Source: Diphasiastrum complanatum
Lineage: Eukaryota > Streptophyta > Lycopodiopsida > Lycopodiales > Lycopodiaceae
NCBI GenBank assembly: GCA_029204225.1
Contig: CM055111.1
Span: 20,653,003-20,717,002 of the forward strand
Direction of reading: 5' to 3'
Length of the DNA: 64,000 nucleotides
The notes beneath the pieces were generated by a model. That model was given only the letters and a program-made list of their open reading frames with translations. It did no database searches and was not told where the DNA came from. Of this stretch, positions 1 to 10,570 are shown one piece after another. Position numbers and translations under genes: made by a program. Every line of letters starts with the position of its first letter. Position 1 is the stretch's first letter.

Positions 1-255
1 AAACAATCATTTGCGCATACAATACAAATGTGATCCTACATACCTCCTTTCATCGCACGCATGAAAAGTCTAATCATTGTAAGAGTGATGCTGATCTTAC
101 AAAAAAGGTAGTGCGCTTGATTATGACAAGTGAGGCCAATACAAATTTGTGTGAAAATCATGAGAACAAAACTAAATGGGATGTTGCTAGTAGGACGATG
201 GAATATGATATTTGTAAGCCTACTAATTCATGTGTGGTGAGGCCAAGACCAATCC

Positions 256-418
256 TTGGATACAAGGAAGATGCAACCTCCATCAAAGGCATCTTTGTGG
301 GATATGGATGATAATAGCAAAGGTTATAGAGTCTTCAATCCCATCACTAAGAAAGTCATAGTGAGTGGGGATGTTATTTTTGATGAAGGACATGCTTGTG
401 AAATGAATGACAATGCGG
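256..418 (+). pseudogene. Copia integrase C-terminal fragment
   Basis: The frame reads a Ty1/copia integrase tail: GIFVGYG, then after a frameshift near 305 DNSKGYRVFNPITKK and a DVIFDE block. These are the conserved residues just before the copia reverse transcriptase. Upstream sequence from about 30 is open in the first frame but weakly conserved. The piece stops at about 418, where an oppositely oriented gypsy fragment begins. It is a relic, not a gene. Confidence 0.75.
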
Positions 419-613
419 GCGTCCCAATAAGACACAGTAAACATTTGGTGCGTTAGGTAAGTCCATTACTACAAAAGTAATGACAAACTGAACTCCGGCG
501 ATCTTGACAGGTATATCTTCTATCATTCCCTTAGGATGGACTATCATTTGATCAGCTAGCTTAATGACAAAAGTTGCAGGTTTTATCTTCGTAAGAGTAC
601 ATGGAGTAGACAT
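419..613 (-). pseudogene. Gypsy aspartic protease fragment
   Basis: The minus strand encodes KPATFVIKLADQ, PKGMIEDIPVKIAG, FVITFVVMDLP and VYCVLLGRP. This closely matches the C-terminal half of the protease encoded at 32.6-33.7 kb. The catalytic loop and the rest of the element are missing. The join to the plus-strand copia piece is sharp, near 418. Confidence 0.75.
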
Positions 614-957
614 TCTCTAGCTGAAAAACAATGGTCACTAAACCTTTAGAATGGCTGCCATATATTCATAGAATGAGAGAAATGCAACGGCAAAAGGCTC
701 CCAATGTGGTAAAGCCAAGAGCCAATAGCCATTGGGAGTTATAATAAGTAGTCCAAGAGTCATGCATGGGCCCATAGAGGAGTCACACCTTGAAGGGGGG
801 GCGCTGAAATTGGAGAGGAGAGAGATTAATAAATGGTCATGGCCCCTTCCAAATTGACTTTGCCCCATCCAAACTTCACTCCAAAATTGGGCCTTTGGGT
901 CATTTGAACCTTGTAAAGAGGCCTCTTCTTCATTAAATTTGACATTAATCAAATGAG
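598..957 (-). mobile_element. Copia LTR fragment, family A
   Basis: This stretch aligns along its length with 6905-7275 in the same orientation, for example the shared runs around gtacatggagta and ggctcccaatgtggtaaagc. The second copy continues to a TGTTAGAAGC terminus, so this is the 3' two-thirds of an LTR. An open frame here (638-994) follows from the repeat and is not taken as a gene. Confidence 0.65.
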
Positions 958-961
958 AGTT

Positions 962-1135
962 AAAGATTGCTAAGAATCCAGTTTTCCATGCCAAGATTCA
1001 CTATTAGAACTTATTTATTGTTCTATGGGAGATCAAGTTGCTAACATCATTACCAAAGGTCTTGCTAAAACACAATTTCAAATGTTAGGAGCTTAGTGGG
1101 GAGCTAAATGCAGTAACTTTGTCATTAAGGGGGAG
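962..1135 (+). pseudogene. Copia RNase H C-terminus and polypurine tract
   Basis: The plus strand reads (A)KNPVFHAKIHY, then GDQVANIITKGLAKTQFQ followed by MLGA and a stop. This is the standard C-terminus of plant copia polyproteins. A polypurine tract (aagggggag) follows at about 1126-1135 and leads directly into a TGTTAGAAGC LTR start. Confidence 0.8.
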
Positions 1136-1262
1136 TGTTAGAAGCCCTATCTGGAATTTTCTTGTTGATGCTTTGCCTGCTAAGCAGAGATGCCACATTG
1201 GAACACCCTAAACGGTTGTTAAAGGTCATCAGATTTTCTCTGGTGTCAAAAGTTTCTCTACA
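1136..1262 (+). mobile_element. Copia LTR 5' segment, family A
   Basis: The segment begins TGTTAGAAGC directly after the polypurine tract. It matches the reverse complement of 7487 down to about 7360 almost base for base. It stops at about 1262, where a minus-strand copia RNase H begins, so the 3' LTR is truncated. Confidence 0.75.
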
Positions 1263-3290
1263 AACAGCTTCCCTGGTTGCCAGTTGAGTTGCCCTATATT
1301 TTGCTTTTGTGGAAGACAAGGCTACTGTAGGTTGCTTTTTGTTGCTCCAAGACATTGCTCCTGAACCTAAGAAGAACGAATAGCTAGATATTGACCTCTG
1401 GTTTTGACTATCCAAAGCCCAGTCAGCATCACACCATCCTTTAAGAACGGGTTTTCTCACATCATTGTATTCGAAACCATGGGTACCCTTTCGATATTGC
1501 AATATCCTCTTTGTAGCTTTCTAGTGGCTCTCCCTGGGTCTTGCATAAATTGACTTACTACTCCAACTGAATGTAAAGTATCAGGTCTAGTTATAGTAGC
1601 ATAGATGAGACTCCCTACCAAACTTTTGTATGTAGTAGCATCAACTTTTGGTTGATCCAAGGCACTTGACAACTTTTCCAGAAGCTTATAAATATATTTG
1701 TTATGGGTTAAAAACATAGAATCTTCTAGCCTCCAAACTTTTTTTCCCAAGTAATAATGTAAAGATCCAAGGACTATCATCTCGAATCCCTCACTTAGTG
1801 ACGTCTTCTCATCCCATTAAGAGTTTGTCACAACTGCCTGTCACAATCAAGTCTGGGTGCAAGCTTTAGACAATACAATGCCTTGTGAAGAAGACAAATA
1901 TGATGATCCTTTCCTTCTACTGTGAAACCTTCGGGCTGCTGCAAGTAGACCTCTTCTTCTAAGTAACCATTGAGGAAAGTTGTCTTGATGTTCGTTTGTT
2001 CTATGCTCCAGCCATAGTAGGCAGATATAGCAAATTATATGCATTTTTTGAGACTACAGCAAAGGTGTCTCCATAGTCGATCCCTCACGTTGAACATAAC
2101 CTTTTGCAACCAACCTTGCTTTGCATTTTTCTACTTCCCCACTAGAGTTGTATTTGATTGTATAGATCCACTTCACCCCAATAGCTCTGATGGATTTAGA
2201 AGGCTCCACTAGCTCCCAGGTTCTATTCTTCGGAATGGAGTTGTATTCTTCTTTCATAGCATCAACGCACTTAGGGTGTGTAGATGCCTCTTTGTATGTT
2301 TGTGGTTCAACCACATTAAAGACTTTAGTCATCGAAGTAAAGTTCACTTAGGTTTAGAATCCCTATTCCTTAAGTTCCTTCCTTCAAGCACAACAGCATC
2401 ACTACCTTCAACACTCTTAATGAACCATTTAGGAAGTTTCTTCGACTTGTGGTAATAGAAGGTAAGGAAACAGATGAAGATACTATATCTGAAGGGTAGA
2501 TCATCCATTTGAGTTGGTTGCTCCTCTTGTGTAGAGGAAGGCTCCAACAGTGGAGGTTGACCCTCGACAGGTAATTTGGCTTGCGCCTGAATTGGCTGCT
2601 CCTCCTAAATAGGTGGATGATCCAACATTGGAGGTTGACTCTCCACAAGAAGATGGACTTGGGGTTCTGATTGAACATCCTCTCTCAGTTTGCTAAGTTG
2701 GTCTATTTGATCGTCAATAATGAGTTCACCAACACCCTCCTGAGGGATTGAGTGGCCAACATACATCTCATCAAAAATGACATCCCTACTACAGATAGCT
2801 TTCTTTGAGGTTAAGTTATCTAACAAGTAATCTGGGCTTGAGGCCATATCCCAGAAATAGACACTTGACTGACTTACTGTCTAATTTTCTTCGAGTTGCA
2901 AGAGGAATGTGTGCATAACAATATGAAATAAATATTCCAAGATGTGCTACATCATCCTTGTTTCCATAAAGTTTTTCATGAGGAGCTATTCCACCTAGTG
3001 GCTTATGAGGAGCAAGGTTCTAAACGTATACATCAGTATGTGCAGCAGGTGCCCAAAAATGATTAGTTCCTAACTTCAAGAATAGAAAGGGCACTTTCAA
3101 CTATAAACTTGTCTTTCCTTTCTACCACCCCATTTGATTGATGTGAGTAAGGAGTTAACTGTTGTATAATACCACGAGTTTTGCAAAACCATGCTTCAGG
3201 TGCTGTTTTGCAATTATGAACCAAAGGAAGCAAAACATACACCACATACAACTTCAAAATTGACAATGCCTTCCTATTCTTTCTACTTTA
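1263..3290 (-). pseudogene. Decayed copia polyprotein (integrase-RT-RNase H)
   Basis: Reading the minus strand from high to low coordinates: an integrase part (APEAWFCKTRG, SHQSNGVVERK at 3063-3266); the integrase tail with ICSRDVIFDE (2605-2847); the RT N-terminus with TWELVEPSKSI, GVKWIYTIKYNS and ARLVAKGYVQ (2054-2347); an RT part with IKTTFLNGYLEEEVYLQQPE (1860-2040); RT end with LGSLHYYLGKKVW and YKSLVGSLIYATITRPD (1457-1780); and RNase H with GWCDADWALD and KKQPTVALSSTKAKY (1263-1500). Frameshifts separate all blocks. The YVDD catalytic block is not recoverable in any single frame. Gag and protease are absent. Confidence 0.85.
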
Positions 3291-3589
3291 AAATTAGAAA
3301 ATGGAACAATAGAAGTAGAAGGAACAGGATCTGATATAGATGCATCTTGAATATTAGAGGTTGAGGAAGGTCACTCATCTTCAATAATTTAACCTCCAAA
3401 TCAAGAATTGTTTAAACTTTTATTTTCCAAACTTGATACTTAGGTCCATCAAGGTTTTCACTCTTAAATAAGAAATGAGTAGCGTTGCCTAGAGTCAGAT
3501 TTGAAGCTTTATGCAAAGCTTTAAATTTAATACCATGTGATGGTTTTATTACATAGTGAAGATTTCAGTTTTTCTGCATTGTCATTTAA
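3291..3589. other. Unassigned stretch, probably copia-derived
   Basis: No domain is recognised. It lies between a minus-strand copia pol relic and a plus-strand polypurine tract with an LTR, so it is probably the 3' end of the plus-strand element that owns that LTR. Confidence 0.35.
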
Positions 3590-4022
3590 GGAGGGTGTTA
3601 GAAATAAATGACTATGCTAAAGTTAATCCATAGGTTACTTTGACCCAAAAGGTCAAGATTTGTGTAACCATGGGTATTTAGTTATTTAGGCCATCTTAAG
3701 TTTGTCTTAAGTTCAGTTGGACCCAATTTTGGTCATGTACTGACTCATGGGTCCTTAGGGGTCTAATTTGGTTTAGGGGCCCTATCTTGGCTTTTGGGGG
3801 TGCCCTACATTCAATAAGTAGGTAGAGTACATATTGGCTCATTGTGTCACATTTTTCAGTTTGGCTAAGCATTGCTCTCCATTGCTCTTGTTGCTGTTTT
3901 CTCTCTCTCTGTCTTAGAGTTGGGCGCCCAGCCTCTTCTCTCTTGTTTCTTGTGGAGATTGATTGATAACTAGATCTTGGTGACTTGACTCTTGCTTTAC
4001 TACACAACGATCCGATCTAGGA
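3590..4022 (+). mobile_element. Polypurine tract and 3' LTR, copia-type
   Basis: The sequence aaggagggtg is followed at about 3597 by TGTTAGAAAT, the start form used by other copia LTRs in this window. The LTR runs to about 4002-4022, ending in CT-rich sequence and a tccgatctagga motif also present at the end of the LTR at 16.1 kb. No primer site follows, as expected for a 3' LTR. The exact 3' end is uncertain. Confidence 0.55.
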
Positions 4023-4746
4023 CAGAAAAAAAACAGCAAAGATATTAAGATTTCTGCATACTGATCTTCAATATATGCAACAAAGAAATGAAATAATCTC
4101 GTTCTTAATGATCTGCAGATCATTAGAAATTTATATTTCCTATGTGAAGATGAAAAGGACAGCAAGGCAAACATGCATCAATTATGATTTCTCAGATCTT
4201 TCCTAACTAATAACGGATAAAAAAACACAATGAATGAATTATGAAGTGCCTGCAGCATAGAAAAGAGAACTTTTCTTGGATAATTTGAAGTGGACAGCAA
4301 AGAAATCATGCATAATACATGATTTTTCAAATTTGTCCTGATCAAACTAATCCAGTAAAGTTGCACTAGATCTTATCTTTGAAAAAATTCAGCACAATAA
4401 GTTTGCTTTCCATTTATGTTTATTATTTGTCCAAGCTCTAAATCCCCGTTCCGCGCGCGAGCAGAGCTGCGATGAACCCCCCTCCTTTCTTGACAAAAGA
4501 CTATGGAGAATAGCACCTTCATAGAATGAATTTTCCAGCATGCGGAGTAGATTCCTTTTGCTCCTAGTTTCCAATGATCCAAAGATCCAAGAATTTGGAG
4601 TAGACTTTGCAAAGATCCTGCAAGAAACACAAAATATCTACACACTCTCTCTAAAAAAACCGTCCTCCTACAAGACCTCTCTCTAAATGAATGCAAAATT
4701 AGGATAAAAGGTGCCAAAGATTGCTAGATTCTGGAAACCTAGTAAC
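4023..4746. other. No gene seen; weak tandem similarity
   Basis: There are two or three diverged repeats of a 60-70-bp unit containing ggacagcaa...catgat (about 4023, 4157 and 4292). The short open frames here lack recognisable motifs. This is the left flank of the hAT insertion; the same flank resumes at 6797. Confidence 0.4.
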
Positions 4747-4754
4747 CACCTCTT
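4747..4754. repeat. Left target-site duplication CACCTCTT
   Basis: The eight bases CACCTCTT recur exactly at 6789-6796 on the other side of the inverted-repeat element. Eight-base duplications are typical of hAT transposons. Confidence 0.85.
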
Positions 4755-4828
4755 CATAGAACCCACGGCTGAGAACCGTGGCAGGAACCGTACCACGGTT
4801 CCTTGAACCGTGGTACGGTTCACCTAAA

Positions 4829-4856
4829 AAATTAATTAATTAATTAATTAATTAAT
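4829..4856. repeat. (TTAA)n microsatellite
   Basis: About seven perfect TTAA units lie directly inside the left subterminal array of the hAT element. A shorter tract of the same type sits at 6668-6681 at the right end, so the tract belongs to the element. Confidence 0.9.
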
Positions 4857-5317
4857 CCTAATTTTCCCCCCCAAAACCCCTCATAGCTCGTATTTTGACC
4901 CTCATTTCTCATTTTTGCAGGTAGAGGTTGAGAGAGACGGCGCATTGGTTTCAAAGAGAGGGCTGCTCAGATTGATGAGAGAGAAGAGGGCAGGGTACAG
5001 AGAGACTGTAGCGGCCTCTGTAGAGAGAGAAAATTAGGGTTTAGTTGTAGGGTTGTTTTTTTGGCCCAAAAATCAAGGTTTTTGACATTCCTTCATGCAA
5101 ATAGGTCTTCTTTTAGGGTCTAGGCATTTCAGATCATAGAGAGAGTTTTGGGACAGCCTAGAGAGAGACTGTACCAGCTCATCTAGAAAGAGAAGGATAG
5201 GGTTTATGGGCTAGGGTATTTTTTGGAGCCAAAAATCCGGTTTTTTGCATTTGTCTTTTCTTGCACTTCTTTCGTACTTCACTTACGTACTCCCTGTTTC
5301 CTATACCGTCTCACACC

Positions 5318-6272
5318 ATGCCTGCTGGAGATATGCCTGAGCTCTGAGGTGAGGTAGACCAAGATCCCGAGTTCGTTAGGTCTGACATTCGGTCTGGGAC
5401 GTGTGGATGGTCCTGTAGGTTTTGTCATGCTCATTTTGTCAGCACTCTCACTAGGCTGAAAGGCCATCTCCTTGGTGCTGTCAAGGGTGATGGCAGACGC
5501 TTAGGCTCCCTCCCTTGCCCACACATGCCTGCTCTGGAGCGTTGTAGGCTCATTGACATATATGGAGCTCGATTGACGTAGGCCGGTATGTCACTAGATC
5601 CTAATGTATATGCAGTAGTATCATCCACCCCACTTGATCGGACCCGCCGTGTTTGCCAGAGGACCATGTCAGACCTCCTTCGGTATGGAGATGGTGAGGA
5701 TGACATTGATGATATAGGGTGGCTCTCACCAAATGCACGTACTCAACCACATCCAGCACCATCAGCTGCTGGTACACATACAGCTACCACTCGTACGGCT
5801 CCTACTCATGCAGCTCCCAGGCATACAGCGCCGACACATACGGTACCTCCTGCTCAGCCACCCACTCCAGTTGCTGCATCCACTTATATAGCTGCCCCCC
5901 GCATTCCACCACCTGCACTTGCACGTCGCCTCCCTGGGCCACCTCGTCATGTTACACCGGCTTTTCCGATTGGTGTACAACCTCGGCCTCATCTTACAGC
6001 AGCTGCACCACGGCCTACTCCTGCCATGCCAGAGGGTTCGTAGGCGTCCAGGAAGGCCTCCAGGATCTAGCAGGGGGTCTGACAGAGGTCCTAGTCAGAC
6101 AGTGGCACGTAGACAGAGAGGGAGGCCGCGTGGCTCTGGAATAGGTGCATCTCGCATCACTTTGTCAAGGACACAGATTGAGGGAGAGGTTTTACATGAT
6201 TTCAGTCAGGTTGTGACAGAGGAGGATGAGTTGGATGATTTTGATGATCCGGATGCCACACAGCCATTTTGA
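5318..6272 (+). pseudogene. hAT-derived BED zinc finger/AT-hook frame, core missing
   Basis: From the ATG at 5318 the frame reads a BED-type zinc finger: WSCRFC (Cys33, Cys36) then TLTRLKGHLLG (His50), as in plant hAT transposases. In-frame stops occur at codon 10 and at about 5578. From 5588 to 6043 the frame stays open through a Pro/Ala/Thr/His-rich segment. A frameshift near 6030 leads into a basic stretch with two AT-hook-like cores, RRRPGRPPG (6039-6065) and RRQRGRPRG (6108-6134), then an acidic tail EEDELDDFDD ending at 6272. Known hAT proteins carry several hundred residues of catalytic core between finger and tail; none is present here. It is likely a deletion derivative, now dead. 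Conversion to a DNA-binding-only protein is an alternative but is weakened by the stops. Confidence 0.7.
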
Positions 6273-6788
6273 GGACATGTCATCTACATTGTCATCTAGT
6301 TCATTGTTGTTCCATTCACATTGTTTTTTTGAGGTCAGACCCCAGCCGTATGTGGCGGGCTCTATATGACGAGATTATATATAGAGCTCACTTGTTTTTC
6401 AGATGGATGGCCAGTTGATGCGCATTGTGTACACTGATGAAATAGCCTCCCCCTCTCTCTTATCAATTTGGGTAACTTTTTCAACTTTTTTGGCCTTTCT
6501 TTGCCTCTTTTTTTGTCTGTTTTTGGGGGTGGGTACTAAAAAAAAAAGGCCATTAAATAATTTGAAGTAAATAATCTAAACTCCCTACAAATCTGCCTTT
6601 TCAGAAAAAAAAATTGGCAGTTTTTTAGGATTTTTATGGGCTGTTTTTGGGGGTGGGACAAAAAAAATTAATTAATTAATTATGCCACGGTTCACACGGT
6701 TCCCCCTAAAAAAATTGTGAACCGTACGGTTCACAGTACGGTTATGAGAACCGTACTGAACCGTTTTTAACGGTTCATTGATTCTATG

Positions 6789-6796
6789 CACCTCTT
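6789..6796. repeat. Right target-site duplication CACCTCTT
   Basis: Exact partner of 4747-4754; it marks the right boundary of the hAT-like element. Confidence 0.85.
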
Positions 6797-6904
6797 ACAC
6801 ATGAAAGAATACAAGTGGATTATGCTGAAAAACATTCAAAAGTAACATGCATTCAATGTAGAAGAAGATAGATCTCAAAGAGATAAGTTCTCTCTATAAT
6901 GAAC

Positions 6905-7487
6905 ATAGTACATGGAGTAAAAATTTTCTAGCTGAAAAATAATAGTCATTGAACCTCTAGAAGGGTGGAAAATATATACACAAAGAATGAGACAAATGCA
7001 AAGGCCAAAAAGGCTCCCAATGTGGTAAAGCGAAGAGCCAAGAGCCACTAAGAGTTACAATAAGTAGTCCAAGAGTCGTCCATGTGCCCAAAGGGAGTCA
7101 CACACCCTAAAGTAGGGTGGTAAAGATGTGGAGAGAGAGATTGATACATTGTCATGGCCCCTTGCAAATTGACTTGGCTCCATCCAAACTTCACTCCAAG
7201 GAATCGAAGGTTAGAATTGGGCCTTTGGGTCATTAAAACCTTGTTAAGAGGCCTATTATTGAATAAATGTCACATTAACCATAAAAAGGCCCGCAATTCC
7301 ACTTGGAGAAGGTTTTGAATGTTCACGACAAATGCTCCAGAGAAGCTTCTGACAAGTGCTCTAGAGAAGCTTTTGACACTAGAGAAAATCCCAATGACCC
7401 CTAACCGCTGTTTAGGGTGTGCCAATGTGAAACCTCTACTTAGCAAACAAACCATCAACAAGATATATTCCAAATAGAGCTTCTAAC
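6905..7487 (-). mobile_element. Copia LTR, family A (solo or 5' LTR)
   Basis: Read on the minus strand it starts TGTTAGAAGC at 7487. It matches 1136-1262 (first part) and 598-957 (second part), so those two fragments together outline the same LTR of roughly 580 bp. No polypurine tract precedes 7487 and no pol sequence is next to it, so it is probably solo. The 3' terminus near 6905 is not exact. Confidence 0.7.
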
Positions 7488-8504
7488 AAAAATCTAATAA
7501 AAAGTGCACCTTCTTGATAGATAATATTATCATTTCCAGCTTTCCTTCGTGTATAGATGATCAAACACAAGGCGGTATGATGTTAATATAGTGTGAGAGT
7601 GAAAATGCTGCTAATAAGTGGCAATGGCTACATGAATAGTAATATGAATAAGCTCTCATAACAACTTTTGGATCTCTTAATATAACAAAGTTTCATACCC
7701 CAATTCAAAACGGAAATTCGAATTAGCTGGCTCAAGTTTGAATCGGCCGGTTCAAACATTTGAGGTTCTTTTGTTGTTTGGATTCTGTTACTGCCAAAAA
7801 CAAGTGCAGATTCAGAGTTTAGGATGCCATTTATAGTATATACTCCAATCTCTAACTAGTAACAGTGTCCAACGTGAGGACTCCAAACGTTGAAATATGA
7901 GACTTAATAGTTAAAGGACTCGGTACTCGGTGATTCAATAGACTGTGGTTGCCATTGACTACTAAGTTCTAACTAGTTCTTGATTTTTGAAACTTAAAAG
8001 TTGAGTTTAAACTTTAGGCCCTATGGTTTGCCGTTAAGGGTTCATAGTTCAAACCTCAAAGGACTCAGGAGGAGTTAATTGTTACACCATGTCACATAAC
8101 TTGTTATTTTCTATAGTTATTATAATCGCGATAATCAACTACACAAAAGTTTGTAGCATGAACAAGTGACAAATTAGAATGCACATCGACAACTGAAGTC
8201 TAGACTTTGAAAATGAAAACTCAAATTTAAAATCAACAAAGATCAATCATAATATTAATACATGTAATGTCCTTACTCAATCAATCAAGTCTCATGCTCA
8301 CTAGCAAGTGCTCACGAGTCTCTACTCAGTGCTCATTAGTGAAAATAATAAATAGTTATTACTCATTGGCGAAAAAAGTAAATACAAACTTCAAAGTGTA
8401 CATTGTATACATTATAACTCATTGCTCATAGATGTATCATGTTGATACATCTAATGAGTACTCTGGCATCTAACATGTATATCTACACTGAGCACTCAAC
8501 AATA
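7488..8504. other. No gene seen
   Basis: No protein motif or LTR end was recognised. The region is AT-rich and lies downstream (in minus-strand sense) of the decayed hAT transposase, so its right part may be that element's 3' untranslated region. No inverted terminal repeat was found. Confidence 0.3.
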
Positions 8505-9367
8505 ACTATCGTATGACCCTCCTAGCTCTTATTGGAGGCTCCTCTATGACATCCTCATCATCATCACTACCCTCAATCTCTGCCTCATCATTCTCATCTA
8601 GGTACTCCCCTGACTCAAAGATATCTGTAGCTGATGAGGCCAAAGGCTCCTTGTCCTAAATAGCACAGGAGCATGAAGCTTGACCGTGTCTTAGTGTCCT
8701 CATGGCATCACTAGTGGTAATCCCTACACACAAAAATTGCCAATGATCACAACTCGGTGACTCGCAGGTTGTCAACATTAAAGAAAAACCACAATCACAT
8801 AGCAAATCTGGGGCTTTTTGACCTACATGGATTAGATTAAACAAAGTGATTAATCGTTGTAGCCTTGTAGGGGCTTAGTACTAGCCTCTAGCTACACAGT
8901 ACAACTACTTAGAAGTTAGAAGTTGGTACTAAGTAGTAAGCAATAACTTGTCAGTGACAATAATCAAAACTGCAATGTATTTGAATGGCGTCTCTAGTCT
9001 TCCTCAGCCTCTATAACAACCGCAAGTTAATGTGCACATACACCAACCTATCCAATTGTGGCATCGTGAGTCTATTCCTCCTAGAGAGAACACACTCTAG
9101 TTCCTCTCACATGCAACTACTATGCAATCCTATGAGAGGACTCAAATCGCTAGAGTTTTCAACCTAGGAACGTCAATCCCATACCTATCCCACCATGAGA
9201 TGGGTTGCAACATGCCTAAATAGTAAAAAATTTGGCAAATACTTTAGAAAGTGTGAACTCCAAACTTAGAACAATAGTAAATACAAATCAAAATTCAGAA
9301 TTTGTTGAAACTTTGAGAGTCAAGAGTCTCGACTCATATTTCGAATTTTACAATAGAAAAAGAAAAT

Positions 9368-9629
9368 GGAGATGTTAATTTCGATCATAGAACTTAACAA
9401 ATAGGTTATTACAATTCAGTATTTACCTAGTCTCGATCGTGCTGATGGAGAGTTGAACTCAACGTCTCGTTCCTAAACACAACTAGCTCAACTAGCTCGG
9501 AGATGTTAATTTCAATCATAGAACTTAACAAATAGGTTATTACAATTCAGTATTTACCTGGTCTCAATCGTGCTGATGGAGAGTTGAACTTAACGTCTCG
9601 TTCCTAAACACAACTAGCTCAACTAGCTC
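9368..9629. repeat. Tandem duplication, 131 bp x 2
   Basis: Units 9368-9498 and 9499-9629 differ at only about four positions. Each carries a minus-strand ctag|gtaaatac, which looks like a splice donor, so a probable exon-intron junction of the hAT gene has been duplicated. The low divergence suggests the duplication is younger than most decay around it. Confidence 0.9.
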
Positions 9630-10154
9630 AAATCTCCTCGACTTGGGCTCTCGTGATGGCCCACACTCCGTGCCCAATCATTTGAGACAACCATCTGCCT
9701 CAATATGCGCTTTCAACAAGCACTCTAGAAGATTAAACATGTAAGCAAACATGTACAACAACAAGTCACAGTTGATTATTAGTTTGCACAATATTTTCAA
9801 ATTGCTACTACTTGGTACTAACATTAGATTGAGTTGTGAGTCAAGTTTCAATTGCCACATGCATGATGAAAATCGAGAATCTTCAAAAGTTCAATGAAAT
9901 GATCAATCTATAATCTATTTATATACCTAGTGGGGGCAAGCCTCAAAACTTCGAGTTATGAGCCCTAAACATGCTCAACACTCTTGGTCTCTTGTTGACA
10001 AACCTCACCAAGAATCGTGTTATGTCGACCACCTCCTTGACCTAGGCAACTTTGTTGTATCCTCAAATATGAGCTCCAAACAATGTGCTGCACAAGGTGC
10101 CTCATGGATAAGCCTCTCCATCACAACACAATTCGACACATTGTCGATTACAAC

Positions 10155-10350
10155 CTGCACAAATTTCAAAATAGTAAATACAAGTACTAAGTACTTCAGT
10201 GAGTCATGGCTCATAACTTGCGACACATTGACATGCACGCCACATAATACATTGCCATGATGCATGTTATCTATAAATTATGATGTCAATACTTTGTTGT
10301 AACTTAAAAGTTGGAACTTGGGACTTGAAAATGCACACAACTTATGATAC
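10155..10350 (-). other. Intron of the hAT transposase relic
   Basis: On the minus strand the donor is TGTGCAG|GTATCA and the acceptor TTTGTGCAG|GTTGTA. Removing 196 bp joins GLADVVQ to VVIDNVSN, restoring the conserved DUF659 run without a shift. The good splice signals are evidence that the relic once was a spliced gene. Confidence 0.75.
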
Positions 10351-10570
10351 CTGCACAACATCAGCTAGCCCCAACTCCTCAATGGTCCTCTGGATGTGAC
10401 GAAATATATAATCTCTAGTGACAGATGTGACTGCATCGGAGGCATCAATATGCCATGGCTCTCAAAAACGTAGTGCCCATATAGGAAGACATTTATATAT
10501 TCAGTATGTATCCCTCGAACCATCTGAAATGATGGTGCAATCAAACCTACAAAGTAGATTCCCATTTGAA

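Larger units (their letters stand above)
4755..6788 (+). mobile_element. Non-autonomous hAT-like DNA transposon (2034 bp)
   Basis: The ends are inverted: CATAGAACC at the left and, in reverse complement, CATAGAATC at the right. A perfect 8-bp duplication flanks both. Inside each end is an array of the heptamer GAACCGT/ACGGTTC: about five copies at 4772-4828 and about eight at 6683-6776, in both orientations. A (TTAA)n tract lies just inside each array. Subterminal repeat arrays of this type serve as transposase-binding zones in known hAT elements. The interior carries a BED-finger/AT-hook frame but no recognisable DUF659 or dimerisation domain, so it probably moved using another element's transposase. 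Confidence 0.85.
8505..10570 (-). pseudogene. Decayed full-size hAT transposase
   Basis: On the minus strand, in order: the DUF659 start IISDGS, then WHIDASDAVTSVTRDYIF and IQRTIEELGLADVVQ (about 10545-10351); a 196-bp intron; then VVIDNVSN and APCAAHCLELIFEDTTKLP (10154-10030); a poorly readable middle; the dimerisation block AIxVLS...VACERNxSVF and RNRLTMPQLDRLVYVHINLRL (about 9150-8985); and an acidic tail with SGEYLDENDEAEIEGSDDDE (up to 8660) ending at a stop at 8505-8507. The conserved Trp of CERNWSVF is a stop codon, and further stops and shifts occur. These blocks, in this order, are diagnostic of plant hAT transposases. An extension to about 10940 (MEHLRTRDLVSERDS) may be its N-terminal part. 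No terminal repeats were located. Confidence 0.8.

Noticed and set aside
638-994. 118-codon minus-strand frame as a possible gene
   Set aside because: It lies wholly in a repeat shared with 6905-7275, identified as an LTR, and has no protein motif.
5719-6144. Ser/Tyr/Cys-rich 141-codon frame
   Set aside because: It is an alternate frame of the Pro/Ala/Thr-rich hAT-derived segment; the BED-linked frame is the one with recognisable domains.
8505-10570. The decayed hAT transposase as the autonomous parent of the 4755-6788 element
   Set aside because: No shared terminal or subterminal repeats were found, and the acidic tails differ. The link is not supported.
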